A DNA stretch of 64,000 nt, taken from positions 124,001-188,000 of the forward strand of contig NZ_QRGC01000004.1 of assembly GCF_003448965.1 (NCBI RefSeq), given 5' to 3'. Shown piece after piece: positions 16,376 to 25,136 of this stretch; the first letter of the stretch is position 1, and each line of letters opens with the position of its first letter. The position numbers were made by a program, and so were the translations under genes. A model generated the notes under the pieces. That model made no database searches and was not told the origin of the DNA. It saw nothing but the letters and a program-made list of their open reading frames with translations. The stretch is from Oceanicella sp. SM1341. Its GTDB lineage: Bacteria; Pseudomonadota; Alphaproteobacteria; Rhodobacterales; Rhodobacteraceae.

Positions 16376-17590
16376 CTAGTCCGCCTCCCGCCCCCGTGCG
16401 AGCAGCGAAAGCCCGCCGGCCAGCGCCGGCAGGGCCGAGACCGCGAAGGCGAGCGCGTAGCTGCCGGTGAGCGCGATCACCCCGCCGATGACGAGCGGGG
16501 TGATGACGTAGCCCGCGAAGATCACGAAGGTGCCGGCGGAGGTGACCTCGGCCACCCGCCCCTCCGGCGCCGCCGCCGCGAGGCCGGCGAGGAACACGCC
16601 GTTCCACGACACCACCGCGAGCCCGGCCAGCGCCGAGACCGCCAGCACCACCCAATGCGGCGTGCCCGCGCCGATGAGGGCGACGAGCCCCATCGTGGCG
16701 GCGGAGGCGAGGGCGAGCCAGGCCAGCGTGCGGGAGGCGGAGCCGATGCGGTCGGCCAGCCAGCCCATCAGGATGCGCCCGCCGATGCCCGTGCCCTGCA
16801 GCACCGCGAAGGCGAGCCCGGCGGCGGCGAGGCTGAAGCCCGCAGCGGCCGAGAGGAACACCGGGTAGTAGCTCAGCAGCACCCCCTGCGCCACGCCGAG
16901 GCCGAGCCCGGTGACGGTGATCGCCCTGAGCCGCCCGTCTCCCAGCAGCACGCGGAACAGGCGGACGGGCGCGGTGAGCGCCTGCGCCAGCCCCTGCGGC
17001 GCGGGCGCCCGTCGCGGCGGGGCCTCCGGCGCGCCGCGCAGGAAGAGCGCGAGGCCGAGGGCCGCGGCGAAGGCCACGGCGGCGGAGGCCGAGAGCGCGG
17101 CCCCCAGCCCGCCATGCAGCAGCACGAAGGGCAGCAGCAGCCCGGCCGCGAGCCCGCCCAGCGGCACCCCCGCCTGTTTCACCGAGAACACCACCGAGCG
17201 ATGCGCCTTGGGCACCGCGGTCATCAGGATCTCGCTGCCCGCCGGCGCCGAGGGGCCATAGCCCAGCCCGATCACCAGCGAGGCGGCGATGAGCAGCGGC
17301 CAGCTCGGCCAGGTGGCGGCGAGCATCGCGAGCCCGGCCACCACGCAGCCGCCCATGAGCAGGCGCATCGCCGGGGTGGCGGAAAACAGCGCCACGCCCC
17401 AGAGGAAGAAGATCATGCTGCCGAAGCTGGTGGCGGCGGCGAGCTGGCCCACCGCCTCGGGCGGCATGCCGGCGGCGGTGGTGAGCGGCAGGCCCATGAG
17501 CGGCAGCGAGCGGATCATCAGCGAGAGCACCGCCTGCGCCAGCGTCACCGCCGCGATGACCCCGATCCAGCGCGGGGCGGGGCCGGTCAC
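16376..17590 (-). CDS. Major facilitator superfamily transporter
   Basis: 404 aa from GTG 17590, whose GTGA overlaps the SDR stop. About 12 membrane helices are visible (for example VIAAVTLAQAVLSLMIRSL, FGSMIFFLWGVALF, LLIAASLVIGLGYGPSAPAG), with a GRILMGWLADRIG loop matching the MFS GxLaDrxGrk motif in the second half. Last gene of the hydantoinase-like operon. Uptake or efflux of a pathway compound is possible; direction and cargo are unknown. Confidence 0.85.
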   Translation of the reverse strand: MTGPAPRWIGVIAAVTLAQAVLSLMIRSLPLMGLPLTTAAGMPPEAVGQLAAATSFGSMIFFLWGVALFSATPAMRLLMGGCVVAGLAMLAATWPSWPLLIAASLVIGLGYGPSAPAGSEILMTAVPKAHRSVVFSVKQAGVPLGGLAAGLLLPFVLLHGGLGAALSASAAVAFAAALGLALFLRGAPEAPPRRAPAPQGLAQALTAPVRLFRVLLGDGRLRAITVTGLGLGVAQGVLLSYYPVFLSAAAGFSLAAAGLAFAVLQGTGIGGRILMGWLADRIGSASRTLAWLALASAATMGLVALIGAGTPHWVVLAVSALAGLAVVSWNGVFLAGLAAAAPEGRVAEVTSAGTFVIFAGYVITPLVIGGVIALTGSYALAFAVSALPALAGGLSLLARGREAD

Positions 17591-18369
17591 ATCACCCACT
17601 GGAACCCGTCCACCGTGATGTCCTGCCCGGTGATGAAGCAGGGCTCGGAAAGAGCGAGGAAGGCCACGAGCTGGGCGATGTCGGCCGGCGTGCCGGTGCG
17701 CCCCAGCGCGATGCCGGCGGCAAGCTCGGCCTCGCGCGCGCGGATCATGTCGTTGCTGCGCTCGGTCTTGATCACGCCGGGGCAGATGGCGTTCACCAGC
17801 ACCGCGGGGCCCAGCTCCTTCGCCAGCGCCCGGGTCATGCCCAGCAGCCCCGCCTTCGCCGCGGCATAGGCGAACTTGCTCACCGCCGAGGTGACCCCGC
17901 CGGTATGCGCGTTGAGCGAGGACATGTTGAGGATGCGCCCGTGCCCGGCCGCCATCATCAGCGGGGCGGCGGCGTGGGAATAGTTGAACGCGCCCTTTAG
18001 GTTGATGGCGATGGTGCGGTCGAATTCCGCCTCGGTGATCTCCAGCAGCCCGCGCGCCATGGAGCGGCCGGCGTTGTTGAACAGGATGTCGAGCCTGCCC
18101 CATTCGGCATGGACGGCCGCCACCACCTGCGCCGCGCGGGCATGGTCGGAGACGTCGGCCTCGAAGGTGAGGGCGCGGGCGCCGAGCCCCTCCACCTCCG
18201 CCGCGGTGCGGGCGAGGTCTTCCGGAATGAGGTCGACCAGCGCCACGTCCACCCCGCGCCGGGCAAGCTCCAGCGCGCAGCCGCGCCCGATGCCGCGGCC
18301 GCCGCCGGTGACGATGGCCGCGCGCGGCGGGGCGGCGGGCGGCGGGGGCACGGGGCTGGCGGCGGTCAT
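17587..18369 (-). CDS. SDR-family NAD(P)-dependent oxidoreductase
   Basis: 260 aa classical SDR. Cofactor motif IVTGGGRGIGRGCALELARRG (~18-38), NNAG at about 98, catalytic Ser in LNMSSLNAHTGG and YAAAKAG (YxxxK), with C-terminal FLALSEPCFITGQDITVDGG-like end (DITVDGFQWVM). An acidic residue after the second beta strand (LVD) suggests NAD preference. It overlaps dppF by ATGA and the MFS gene by GTGA. Probably oxidises a hydroxyl intermediate of the compound imported by the dpp-type transporter. Confidence 0.9.
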   Translation of the reverse strand: MTAASPVPPPPAAPPRAAIVTGGGRGIGRGCALELARRGVDVALVDLIPEDLARTAAEVEGLGARALTFEADVSDHARAAQVVAAVHAEWGRLDILFNNAGRSMARGLLEITEAEFDRTIAINLKGAFNYSHAAAPLMMAAGHGRILNMSSLNAHTGGVTSAVSKFAYAAAKAGLLGMTRALAKELGPAVLVNAICPGVIKTERSNDMIRAREAELAAGIALGRTGTPADIAQLVAFLALSEPCFITGQDITVDGFQWVM

Positions 18370-19367
18370 GGCAGGGCTCTCCTGATGGGCGCAGGCGGGC
18401 TCACCTCGCCGGCGAAATGGCAGGCCGCCGCGCTGCCGCCGGCGCCGCGCAGGGCGGGGTCGTCGGAGAGGCAGATGGCGGTGGCATGCGGGCAGCGGCC
18501 CTGGAAGCGGCAGCCCTTCGGCAGGCGGCTCGCGTCCGGCGGCTCGCCCTTGAGCCAGAACGTGTCGACCACCCGCGGGCCGCCGATGCGCGGGATCGCG
18601 GCGAGGAGCGACTGGGTGTAGGGGTGTTTCGGCGCGGCGAAGATCTCCTGCGTCGGCCCGATCTCGACGATGCGGCCGAGGTACATCACCGCCACGCGGT
18701 GGCACATCATCCGCACCACGGAAAGGTCGTGCGAGATGAACATGTAGGTGAGGTCGAACTCCTCGCGCAGGTCGCGGAACAGCGAGAGCACGGTCGCCTG
18801 CACCGAGACATCGAGGCCGGAGGTGGGCTCGTCGAGGATCACCACCTTCGGGTTCAGCATCAGGATGCGGGCGAGGCCGACGCGGCGCTGCTGGCCGCCG
18901 GAGATCTCGTGCGGGTAGCGCTCGAGATGGCTTTCGGGCAGGCCCACGGCGGCGAGGATGTCGCGCACCTTCCGGCCCCGCTCGGCCGCGCCGAGGCCGG
19001 TGTGGATGATCAGCGGCTCCTCCAGCGAGCGGCCGATGCGCCAGCGCGGGTCGAGCGAGGCGCCGGGGTCCTGGTAGGCGTATTGCAGCCGGGCGCGGCG
19101 GTCCTTCGCGGCGCGGGGCGAGGCACCGGCGATCTCGGCACCCTCGAAGGTGATGCCGCCGCCAGTGGGGGACTGGATGCCCATGATGGTCTTGCCGAGC
19201 GTGGACTTGCCGCAGCCGCTCTCGCCCACGAGGCCGAGGATTTCGCCGGGCATCAGCTCGAAGGAAATGCCGTCGAGCGCGCGGATGGCGCCCACCTGCC
19301 GGCCGAAGGCGCCGCGCACGGGGAAATGGCAGTGCAGGTCACGCACGCTGAGGATGGGCTCGGTCAT
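18366..19367 (-). CDS. dppF: Dipeptide/oligopeptide-type ABC importer ATP-binding protein (DppF/OppF-like)
   Basis: 333 aa. Walker A GESGCGKSTLGK (~46-57), signature ISGGQQRRVGLAR, Walker B VVILDEPTSGLD, H-loop ISHDL and the C-terminal oligopeptide-transporter domain with the CRFQGRCPHATAIC cysteine cluster (four Cys, iron-sulfur-like motif of OppF/DppF proteins). ATG 19367 begins the conserved domain. A 277-bp gap separates it from dppD, unusual within this otherwise overlapping operon. Confidence 0.92.
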   Translation of the reverse strand: MTEPILSVRDLHCHFPVRGAFGRQVGAIRALDGISFELMPGEILGLVGESGCGKSTLGKTIMGIQSPTGGGITFEGAEIAGASPRAAKDRRARLQYAYQDPGASLDPRWRIGRSLEEPLIIHTGLGAAERGRKVRDILAAVGLPESHLERYPHEISGGQQRRVGLARILMLNPKVVILDEPTSGLDVSVQATVLSLFRDLREEFDLTYMFISHDLSVVRMMCHRVAVMYLGRIVEIGPTQEIFAAPKHPYTQSLLAAIPRIGGPRVVDTFWLKGEPPDASRLPKGCRFQGRCPHATAICLSDDPALRGAGGSAAACHFAGEVSPPAPIRRALP

Positions 19368-19442
19368 GGGCGGGCTCCTGTCCGGGCGGAGGTGCGGGAA
19401 GCGCCCGCCGGTCCGCGGCGGGGGCCGATGACGCTCGGCACC

Positions 19443-19471
19443 GCGCCGGGCGGGCGGTTGGCGCCCGGCGC
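19443..19471 (-). other. Strong hairpin inside the dppD-dppF gap
   Basis: A perfect 10-bp stem (GCGCCGGGCG 19443-19452, CGCCCGGCGC 19462-19471) with 9-nt loop lies in the 277-bp gap 19368-19644. No convincing ORF is seen in that gap on either strand. It may lower or tune dppF expression relative to the upstream genes. Confidence 0.45.
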
Positions 19472-19644
19472 CATTGCGGCATGGCGAGGGTGTGCGGCCG
19501 CGCCCGGTTGGCGGAACTGCCCGCAGGGCCTGCTCAAGGCCGCTCCGGGGCGCCGGCGCGGCGCCGCGTGCAGCACAGCGCGCCCGATCTGCCCCCGTGC
19601 AGTGCCCGGGGCGGATAGGCGGCGGACAGGGCGACGCGGGGCGC

Positions 19645-20685
19645 TCATGCCTCGGCCTCCGCATGCACGGGGGCGGCCACGGGGTGGACGCAGCGCACGA
19701 GATGGCCGGGGCCGCGGGGCGTCTGGGCGGGCCGCGTGGCGCAGGCGGCGCTGGCGCGTTCGCAGCGCGGAGCGAAGCGGCAGCCGGGCGGGGGGGCGAG
19801 GAAATCCGGCACCTCGCCGGGAATGCCGGTCATCGCGCCGCCGCCCTCGGCATCCGGCAGGCTGGCGAGCAGCTTGTTGGTGTAGGGATGGGCGGGGGCG
19901 CGGAAGAACTCGGTCACCGGGGCGGCCTCCACGTCCTGGCCCGCGTACATCACCGTGATCGCGTCGCAGATCTCCCAGGCCGAGCCGAGGTCATGGGTGG
20001 TGAGCATCACCGCCACGCCGCGCTCGCTCGCCAGCCGGCGCAGGAGGCCGAGGATCTGGGCCTGGATGGTGACGTCGAGCGCGGTGGTGGGCTCGTCGGC
20101 GATGATGAGGTCGGGCTCGGGCAGCAGCGCCATCGCGATCATCAGGCGCTGGCGCTGGCCGCCGGAGACCTCGTGCGGGTATTTTCGCAGCAGCCGCTCG
20201 GGCTGGGGCAGCTGCACGGCCTCGAGCGTCTCGATCACCGCGGCGCGGTCGGCGGCGCGGCGGCTGCGGCCGTAGGGGGCGAGAAGCGCGGGCCAGCGCC
20301 CGCCCTCACCCCGGCGGGGAGATTTCCACTTCATCAGGTCGTCGATCTGCTCGCCGATGGTGAAGACCGGGTTGAGGCTGGAGAACGGGTCCTGCGGGAT
20401 GAAGGTGATGCGCCGGCCGCGGATGGCGGCCTGTGCGGCGCCGTCGGCCAGCATGTCGGTGCCGCGAAAGCCGATGGCGCCGCCGCGCAGCTCCAGCGCC
20501 GCGCGCGGCAGCACGCCGAGGATGGCGCGGGCGAGCGTGGTCTTGCCGCAGCCGCTCTCGCCCACGAGGCCCATGATCTCGCCCGGCCGCATGGTGAGGT
20601 TCACCCCGTCGAGGATATGGGCAAAGCCCGCCTCGCCGCGAAAGCCGAGGCTGAGGTCGGAGATGGTGAGCAGCGCGTCGGTCAT
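19645..20685 (-). CDS. dppD: Dipeptide/oligopeptide-type ABC importer ATP-binding protein (DppD/OppD-like)
   Basis: 346 aa. Walker A GESGCGKTTLAR (~42-53), Q-loop FIPQDPFSSLNPVFTIGEQ typical of OppD/DppD, signature VSGGQRQRLMIA, Walker B LIIADEPTTALD, and a C-terminal CRFAPRCERASAAC cysteine cluster. It overlaps dppC by ATGA. Forms a heterodimer with the DppF-like protein to power import. Confidence 0.93.
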   Translation of the reverse strand: MTDALLTISDLSLGFRGEAGFAHILDGVNLTMRPGEIMGLVGESGCGKTTLARAILGVLPRAALELRGGAIGFRGTDMLADGAAQAAIRGRRITFIPQDPFSSLNPVFTIGEQIDDLMKWKSPRRGEGGRWPALLAPYGRSRRAADRAAVIETLEAVQLPQPERLLRKYPHEVSGGQRQRLMIAMALLPEPDLIIADEPTTALDVTIQAQILGLLRRLASERGVAVMLTTHDLGSAWEICDAITVMYAGQDVEAAPVTEFFRAPAHPYTNKLLASLPDAEGGGAMTGIPGEVPDFLAPPPGCRFAPRCERASAACATRPAQTPRGPGHLVRCVHPVAAPVHAEAEA

Positions 20686-21524
20686 TTCGCCCCCCGGCGG
20701 ATCTTGGGGTCGAGGATGTCGCGCAGCCCGTCGCCCAGCAGGTTGAACCCCATCACCACGAGGAAGATGGCGAAGCCGGGGGCGGCGGCATACCACCAGG
20801 CCTCGGGCAGGAACTCGCGCGCCTCGGAGATGGTGCGGCCCCATTCCGGCGTGGGCGGCGGCGCGCCGAGGCCGAGGAAGCCGAGGGCGGCGGCGGTGAG
20901 GATGGTCGCCCCCATGCCGATGGAGGTGCGCACGATGATGGCCGAGGCGATGTTGGGCAGGATGTGCAGCACCATCACGCGGAAGTCGGAGGCGCCGAGC
21001 GCCTGTGCCGCCTCGATGAACACCTGCCCCTTCATCGCCCGGGTCTCGGCATAGACCAGCCGGGCCCAGAACGGCCAGTAGGTGGCGGAGAGCGCGAGGA
21101 TCACGTTTTCCACCGAGGGCCCGAGGGTCTGGGCGATGGCGATGGCGAGCACGATCTGCGGCACGGCGAGGAAGATGTCGGAGGCGCGCATCAGGAGCCC
21201 CCCGGACCAGCCGCCGTAATAGCCCGCGACGAGCCCGATCGGCACGCCGATCGCCACCGACACCCCCACCGCGATCACCGCGATGGCGATGGTGATGCGC
21301 GCGCCGAACAGGATGCGCGAGAACAGGTCGCTCCCCATCCGGTCGGTGCCGAAGAGATGCGTTGCGTCGGGGGGCAGCAGCCGCTCGGTGAGGTGGAACT
21401 CGCTCACGTCGCCCGGGAAGGGCGCGAGCACGGGTGCGAGGATGGCGACGAGCACGAGAGCCGCGATCAGCCCCGCGCCGATGGCCGCCGCACGGTCGGC
21501 GAGAAGGCGCTTCAGGCCGGTCAT
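20682..21524 (-). CDS. dppC: Dipeptide-type ABC importer permease (DppC-like)
   Basis: 280 aa inner-membrane permease. N-terminal helix AAIGAGLIAALVLVAILAPV, then the DppC-typical HLFGTDRMGSDLFSRILFGARI loop, a further four helices and the EAA loop EAAQALGASDFRVMVLHILP; the C-terminal stretch LGDGLRDILDPKIRR is also family-typical. Overlaps both dppB and dppD by ATGA. Confidence 0.94.
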   Translation of the reverse strand: MTGLKRLLADRAAAIGAGLIAALVLVAILAPVLAPFPGDVSEFHLTERLLPPDATHLFGTDRMGSDLFSRILFGARITIAIAVIAVGVSVAIGVPIGLVAGYYGGWSGGLLMRASDIFLAVPQIVLAIAIAQTLGPSVENVILALSATYWPFWARLVYAETRAMKGQVFIEAAQALGASDFRVMVLHILPNIASAIIVRTSIGMGATILTAAALGFLGLGAPPPTPEWGRTISEAREFLPEAWWYAAAPGFAIFLVVMGFNLLGDGLRDILDPKIRRGAK

Positions 21525-22525
21525 TTCAGCGTCCTCGGGTCGATGAAGGTGTGCAGGATGTCGACGATGAGGTTCACCACGATGAACACCACGCCGACGA
21601 GGATGGTGAAGCCCAGGATGGCCTTGTTGTCGGACTGCAGGATGGATTGCACCGCGTAGGTGCCCAGGCCCGGCCAGTCGAACACCGCCTCCACCACCAC
21701 GGCGCCGGAGAACAGCACGCCGAAGATCAGCCCGATCTGGGTGACGGTGGAGATGAGCGCGTTGCGCAGCACGTATTTCCAGATGATCAGCCCGCGCGGC
21801 AGGCCCATCGCGGTCTCGTAGAGCACGAAGTTGGAGTTGATCACCTCCAGCACCCCGGCGCGGGTGAAGCGCAGGATGGTGGCGGCGGCGGGCAGCGCCA
21901 GCGTCACCGCCGGCAGCAGCAGGTGGAGGAGCGCGCCGCCGAGGCTCTCCATGTCCCATGTCAGCAGGGAATCGAGCACGAAGAAGCCGGTGATCTCGTC
22001 GGGCCCGAAGCCGGAGATGCGGCCGTTGAGCGGCGTGAGGCCCCAGCGGGTGGAGAACAGCATCTGCAGCTCCATCGCCAGCCAGAAGCTCGCGATGGCA
22101 AGGCCCGAGACCGAGAGCACCCGCAGCACCTGGTCGGTGAGCGAGTTGCGCTTTACCGCCGAGACGACGCCGAGCGGGATGCCCAGCCCGATGGCGATGA
22201 TGATGGCGGCGAAGGTGAGCTCGAGCGTGGCCGGCAGCCGGTGGGCGAGGTCGTCGGCGATGGGGCGCTGGGTGTAGAGGCTGCGGCCCATGTTGCCGGT
22301 GGCAAGGTCGCGCACGTAGATGCCGAGCTGTTCCCAGAGCGGGCGGTCGAAGCCCAGCTCGGCGCGCAGCGCCTCCACCTGCTCGGTGGTGGCGTTCTCG
22401 CCGGCGATGATGCGGGCGGGGTCTGTCGGCACCACGTTGGCGATGAAGAACACCACCACGACGAGCCCCACCAGCGTGGGGATCAGCCACAGCAGCCGGG
22501 ACAGGATGATCTCGATGCGGCGCAT
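21521..22525 (-). CDS. dppB: Dipeptide-type ABC importer permease (DppB-like)
   Basis: 334 aa inner-membrane permease. First helix LLWLIPTLVGLVVVVFFIAN, then the family-typical LGFDRPLWEQLGIYVRDLATGNMGRS periplasmic segment (residues about 58-83), helices around 100-125, 140-160, 205-225, 260-280 and 305-325, and the coupling loop ETAMGLPRGLIIWKYVLRNAL. Only 73 bp separate it from the binding-protein gene, largely filled by an 11-bp-stem hairpin. Confidence 0.94.
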   Translation of the reverse strand: MRRIEIILSRLLWLIPTLVGLVVVVFFIANVVPTDPARIIAGENATTEQVEALRAELGFDRPLWEQLGIYVRDLATGNMGRSLYTQRPIADDLAHRLPATLELTFAAIIIAIGLGIPLGVVSAVKRNSLTDQVLRVLSVSGLAIASFWLAMELQMLFSTRWGLTPLNGRISGFGPDEITGFFVLDSLLTWDMESLGGALLHLLLPAVTLALPAAATILRFTRAGVLEVINSNFVLYETAMGLPRGLIIWKYVLRNALISTVTQIGLIFGVLFSGAVVVEAVFDWPGLGTYAVQSILQSDNKAILGFTILVGVVFIVVNLIVDILHTFIDPRTLK

Positions 22526-22548
22526 GGCGCGGCTCTCCTCTGCCTGGG

Positions 22549-22578
22549 CCCGCGGCCGGAAAGCCGGCCGGCCGCGGG
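22549..22578 (-). other. 11-bp perfect hairpin between dppA and dppB
   Basis: CCCGCGGCCGG (22549-22559) and CCGGCCGCGGG (22568-22578) form an 11-bp perfect stem with an 8-nt loop immediately after the binding-protein gene. Such stems after binding-protein genes protect the upstream message and reduce read-through to permeases. No T-tract. Confidence 0.6.
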
Positions 22579-22598
22579 GATGGGGAGGGGGGAAGGGA

Positions 22599-24146
22599 TC
22601 AGTCGGCCGGGTGGGCCCACCGCATGTCCTGGGCATTGCCCACCGGGGAGAAGCGGATGCCCGCGGCCTCGGTGGAATAGGGCCCGTACCACTTGGTGTT
22701 GTAGATCCAGATGCCGGCGGCATCGTCGTAGACGATCCTCGCCGCTTCCTCGTAGAGCGTCTGGCGCTCGGCCTGGTCGGTGGAGACGAGGGCCTTCTCC
22801 AGCCGCGCGTTCACCTCCGGGTTGTCGTAGCCCGAGACGTTGCGGGTGGGGATGTAGCGCGCGCCGTAGAGCTCGCCGATCCAGTTGTTGGGGTCGGCGT
22901 AATAGGTGCTCTTCCAGTAGGGCACCATGTCGTACATCTGCTCGGGGTCCTGCATGCGCGAGTTCACCACCGGCCAGGGCGCGCTCTCGATCTCCGCCGT
23001 CACGCCGATCTTGGCCAGCGCGTTCTGCAGCAGCGAGGCGGCCTGCTCGGTCTCCGAGAAGCCGGCGAGCGTGCCGATGTGGATGGTGCGGATCGGGCCC
23101 TCCACCTTGTCGAGATATTCCTTCGCCTTCTCGAGGTCGAAGGTGTAGCCCTCCACGTCCTTCGGCGCGCCCCACATGTTGTTGGGGATGATGGTGGGGT
23201 TGCGCACCACCGAATCCTGCAGGATGGAGCCGATGAAGCCCTCGTAGTCGAAGGCGTGGGCCATCGCCTTGCGGAAGTTCACGTCATCGAAGGGCGGGCG
23301 GCGGTTGTTCATCGCGAAATGGAACACGCGCATGGATTCCTGCTCGATGATCTGCACGTTGTCCGAGTCCCGCAGCCGGGCGATCTGGTCGGGGGCGAGA
23401 TAGCCGTCGAGCCCCTGGTAGTCGCCGCGCATCAGGCCCTGCACGCGGGTGTTGGTCTCCAGCACGGTGCGGAACTCGATCTCGTCGTAGTAGCTCTCGC
23501 CCCAGCCGGCGAAATGGTCCTCGAAGCGCTCGCCGATGAAGCCCACGGCGGGGTCGTAGCGGTCGAGCATGTAGGAGCCGGAGCCGGCGACATGGTCGGT
23601 GAGCCAGGCCTGGCCCCAGTCGCCGTCCACCTCGTTCTCCTTCACCAGGTCGGAATTCATCACGTAGATGTCCGACACGATGGAGCCGAAGATGGCCGAG
23701 GGGGTCTTGAGGGTGAATTCCACCGTGGTGTCGTCGAGCGCCTTGGTGGCGCCGGGGTCGAGCACGGGGAGGAACAGCGTGCTCGCGCCGCGCTTGAGCG
23801 CCAGCATGCGCTCGACCGACCACACCACGTCCTCGGCGGTCATCAGGCTGCCGTCGTGGAAGGGCACGTCGTCGCGCAAGGAGAAGGTCCACACCAGCCC
23901 GTCGTCGGAGACGGTGTGGGAGGTGGCGAGCCAGGGGATGAGCTGGGGCGGGTTGTCCACCCAGCGGTAGAGCCCGTCGTAGAAGTTGAGCCGGGTGGCC
24001 ACCCGCGCCACGTCACCCACCACATGGGGGTCGAGCGTGTCGTAGGCGGAGTTGTTGGCATGGACGTAGCGATCGGCGGCCGCGGGGCCGGCGGCGCCGG
24101 TGAAGGCGAGTGCCGCGGCCACGAGGGCCAGGGGAAGTCCTCTCAT
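22599..24146 (-). CDS. dppA: Dipeptide-type ABC importer substrate-binding protein (DppA/SBP family 5)
   Basis: 515 aa with a Sec signal peptide (MRGLPLALVAAALAF..., cleavage near AAA at ~24). The mature protein begins RYVHANNSAYDTLDPH and contains the family 5 signature region WTFSLRDDVPFHDGSLMTAEDVVWSVERM, plus FRKAMAHAFDYEGFIGSIL. Family members bind peptides, opines, nickel, glutathione and many non-peptide ligands. Given HyuA/HyuB and an imidase-like protein in the operon, a cyclic amide or amino-acid conjugate is the likely ligand; this is inference. Confidence 0.93.
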   Translation of the reverse strand: MRGLPLALVAAALAFTGAAGPAAADRYVHANNSAYDTLDPHVVGDVARVATRLNFYDGLYRWVDNPPQLIPWLATSHTVSDDGLVWTFSLRDDVPFHDGSLMTAEDVVWSVERMLALKRGASTLFLPVLDPGATKALDDTTVEFTLKTPSAIFGSIVSDIYVMNSDLVKENEVDGDWGQAWLTDHVAGSGSYMLDRYDPAVGFIGERFEDHFAGWGESYYDEIEFRTVLETNTRVQGLMRGDYQGLDGYLAPDQIARLRDSDNVQIIEQESMRVFHFAMNNRRPPFDDVNFRKAMAHAFDYEGFIGSILQDSVVRNPTIIPNNMWGAPKDVEGYTFDLEKAKEYLDKVEGPIRTIHIGTLAGFSETEQAASLLQNALAKIGVTAEIESAPWPVVNSRMQDPEQMYDMVPYWKSTYYADPNNWIGELYGARYIPTRNVSGYDNPEVNARLEKALVSTDQAERQTLYEEAARIVYDDAAGIWIYNTKWYGPYSTEAAGIRFSPVGNAQDMRWAHPAD

Positions 24147-24177
24147 CGTGCAGTACCTCTCTGTTGGTGGTGCGGAC

Positions 24178-24193
24178 CCCGGGTTTTCCCGGG
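24178..24193 (-). other. Short hairpin between deacetylase-like gene and dppA start
   Basis: CCCGGG-TTTT-CCCGGG (6-bp stem, 4-nt loop) lies in the 88-bp gap between the upstream deacetylase-like gene (ends 24235) and dppA. It may be an mRNA element; small and possibly fortuitous. Confidence 0.3.
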
Positions 24194-24234
24194 TGTCATT
24201 GGCGCCGTTCGGGCCGGCGCGGCCCTCGTCTTGC

Positions 24235-25128
24235 TCAGTCGGCGTGCGCCTTCGCGTGCCTCACGATATCGGCATGGGTGGCGAACCAGGCGCCGCCCTT
24301 GGCGCGGATGTGCTCCACCAGCGCCTCCAGGATCCAGATGCGCGAGCGGTAGCCGGTGACATGCGGGTGCATGGTGAGCTGGAACAGCCCGCCCTCCGCC
24401 CAGGCGGCGTCGAACTCGCGGCGGAAGATGTCGAACACCGCCTCGGGCGGCGTGTAGGGCCGCAGGGCGGCGAAGCGGGCCATGTTGAAATAGACCGCGT
24501 CATCGCGGATCCACTCCACCGGCAGCTCCACCACGCCGGTGTTCTCGCCGGCCAGATGCAGCTCGTAGCAGTCCACGTCGGCCATCAGCGAGCTGTCGTA
24601 GAGGAGCCCCATGTCGCGGGTGATGGCGAGGGTGGCGTCGGAGAAATCCCAGGACGGCGTGCGGATGCCCACCGGCCGCGCGCCGGTGATCTTCTCCAGC
24701 GCATCGGCCGAGCGCATCTGCAGGTCGCGCTCCACCGGCTCGGGCAGCACCGAGTTGCGCTCGTGGATCCAGCCGTGGATGCCCACCTCGTGGCCCTCGG
24801 CCACGAAGGCGCGGGCCTCCTCGGGGTAGAGCATCGCCACCACGGCGGGCACGTAGAAGCTCGCCGGAATGTCGTGGCGGCGCAGCAGGTCCATGATGCG
24901 CGGCACGCCCTGGCGGTTGCCGTACTGGCCCTGGCTGAGCCGGCCGATGGACTGCGCGCCGTCGCGCAGCTCGTTGGTCTCGTGGTCGACGTCGAAGGAG
25001 AGGGCGACGGCACAGCGCGCGCCGCCCGGCCAGCTCTCGGGGCGCAGGGCGCGGCCGGCGCGCACGTGGTTCACCCGGCCGCGCCAGGTGTCCTCGCTCC
25101 ATTCCCAGGGGTTGGTCTCGGTGCTCAT
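24235..25128 (-). CDS. CE4 polysaccharide-deacetylase-family protein, cyclic-imidase/PuuE-like
   Basis: 297 aa with no signal peptide, so cytoplasmic and not acting on cell wall. The NodB-homology metal site is visible: D46/D48 in SFDVDHET and the HxxxH pair H118/H122 in GIHGWIHE, with TPSWDFSD and a C-terminal TMHPHVTGY. Cytoplasmic CE4 proteins of this type include cyclic imide hydrolases and PuuE allantoinases, which hydrolyse cyclic amides. It lies 8 bp after an SDR and directly downstream of HyuA/HyuB, which fits imide or hydantoin ring opening. ATG 25128 was chosen because the conserved domain starts soon after and upstream codons overlap the SDR. Confidence 0.82.
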   Translation of the reverse strand: MSTETNPWEWSEDTWRGRVNHVRAGRALRPESWPGGARCAVALSFDVDHETNELRDGAQSIGRLSQGQYGNRQGVPRIMDLLRRHDIPASFYVPAVVAMLYPEEARAFVAEGHEVGIHGWIHERNSVLPEPVERDLQMRSADALEKITGARPVGIRTPSWDFSDATLAITRDMGLLYDSSLMADVDCYELHLAGENTGVVELPVEWIRDDAVYFNMARFAALRPYTPPEAVFDIFRREFDAAWAEGGLFQLTMHPHVTGYRSRIWILEALVEHIRAKGGAWFATHADIVRHAKAHAD

Positions 25129-25136
25129 CTCGTGCC

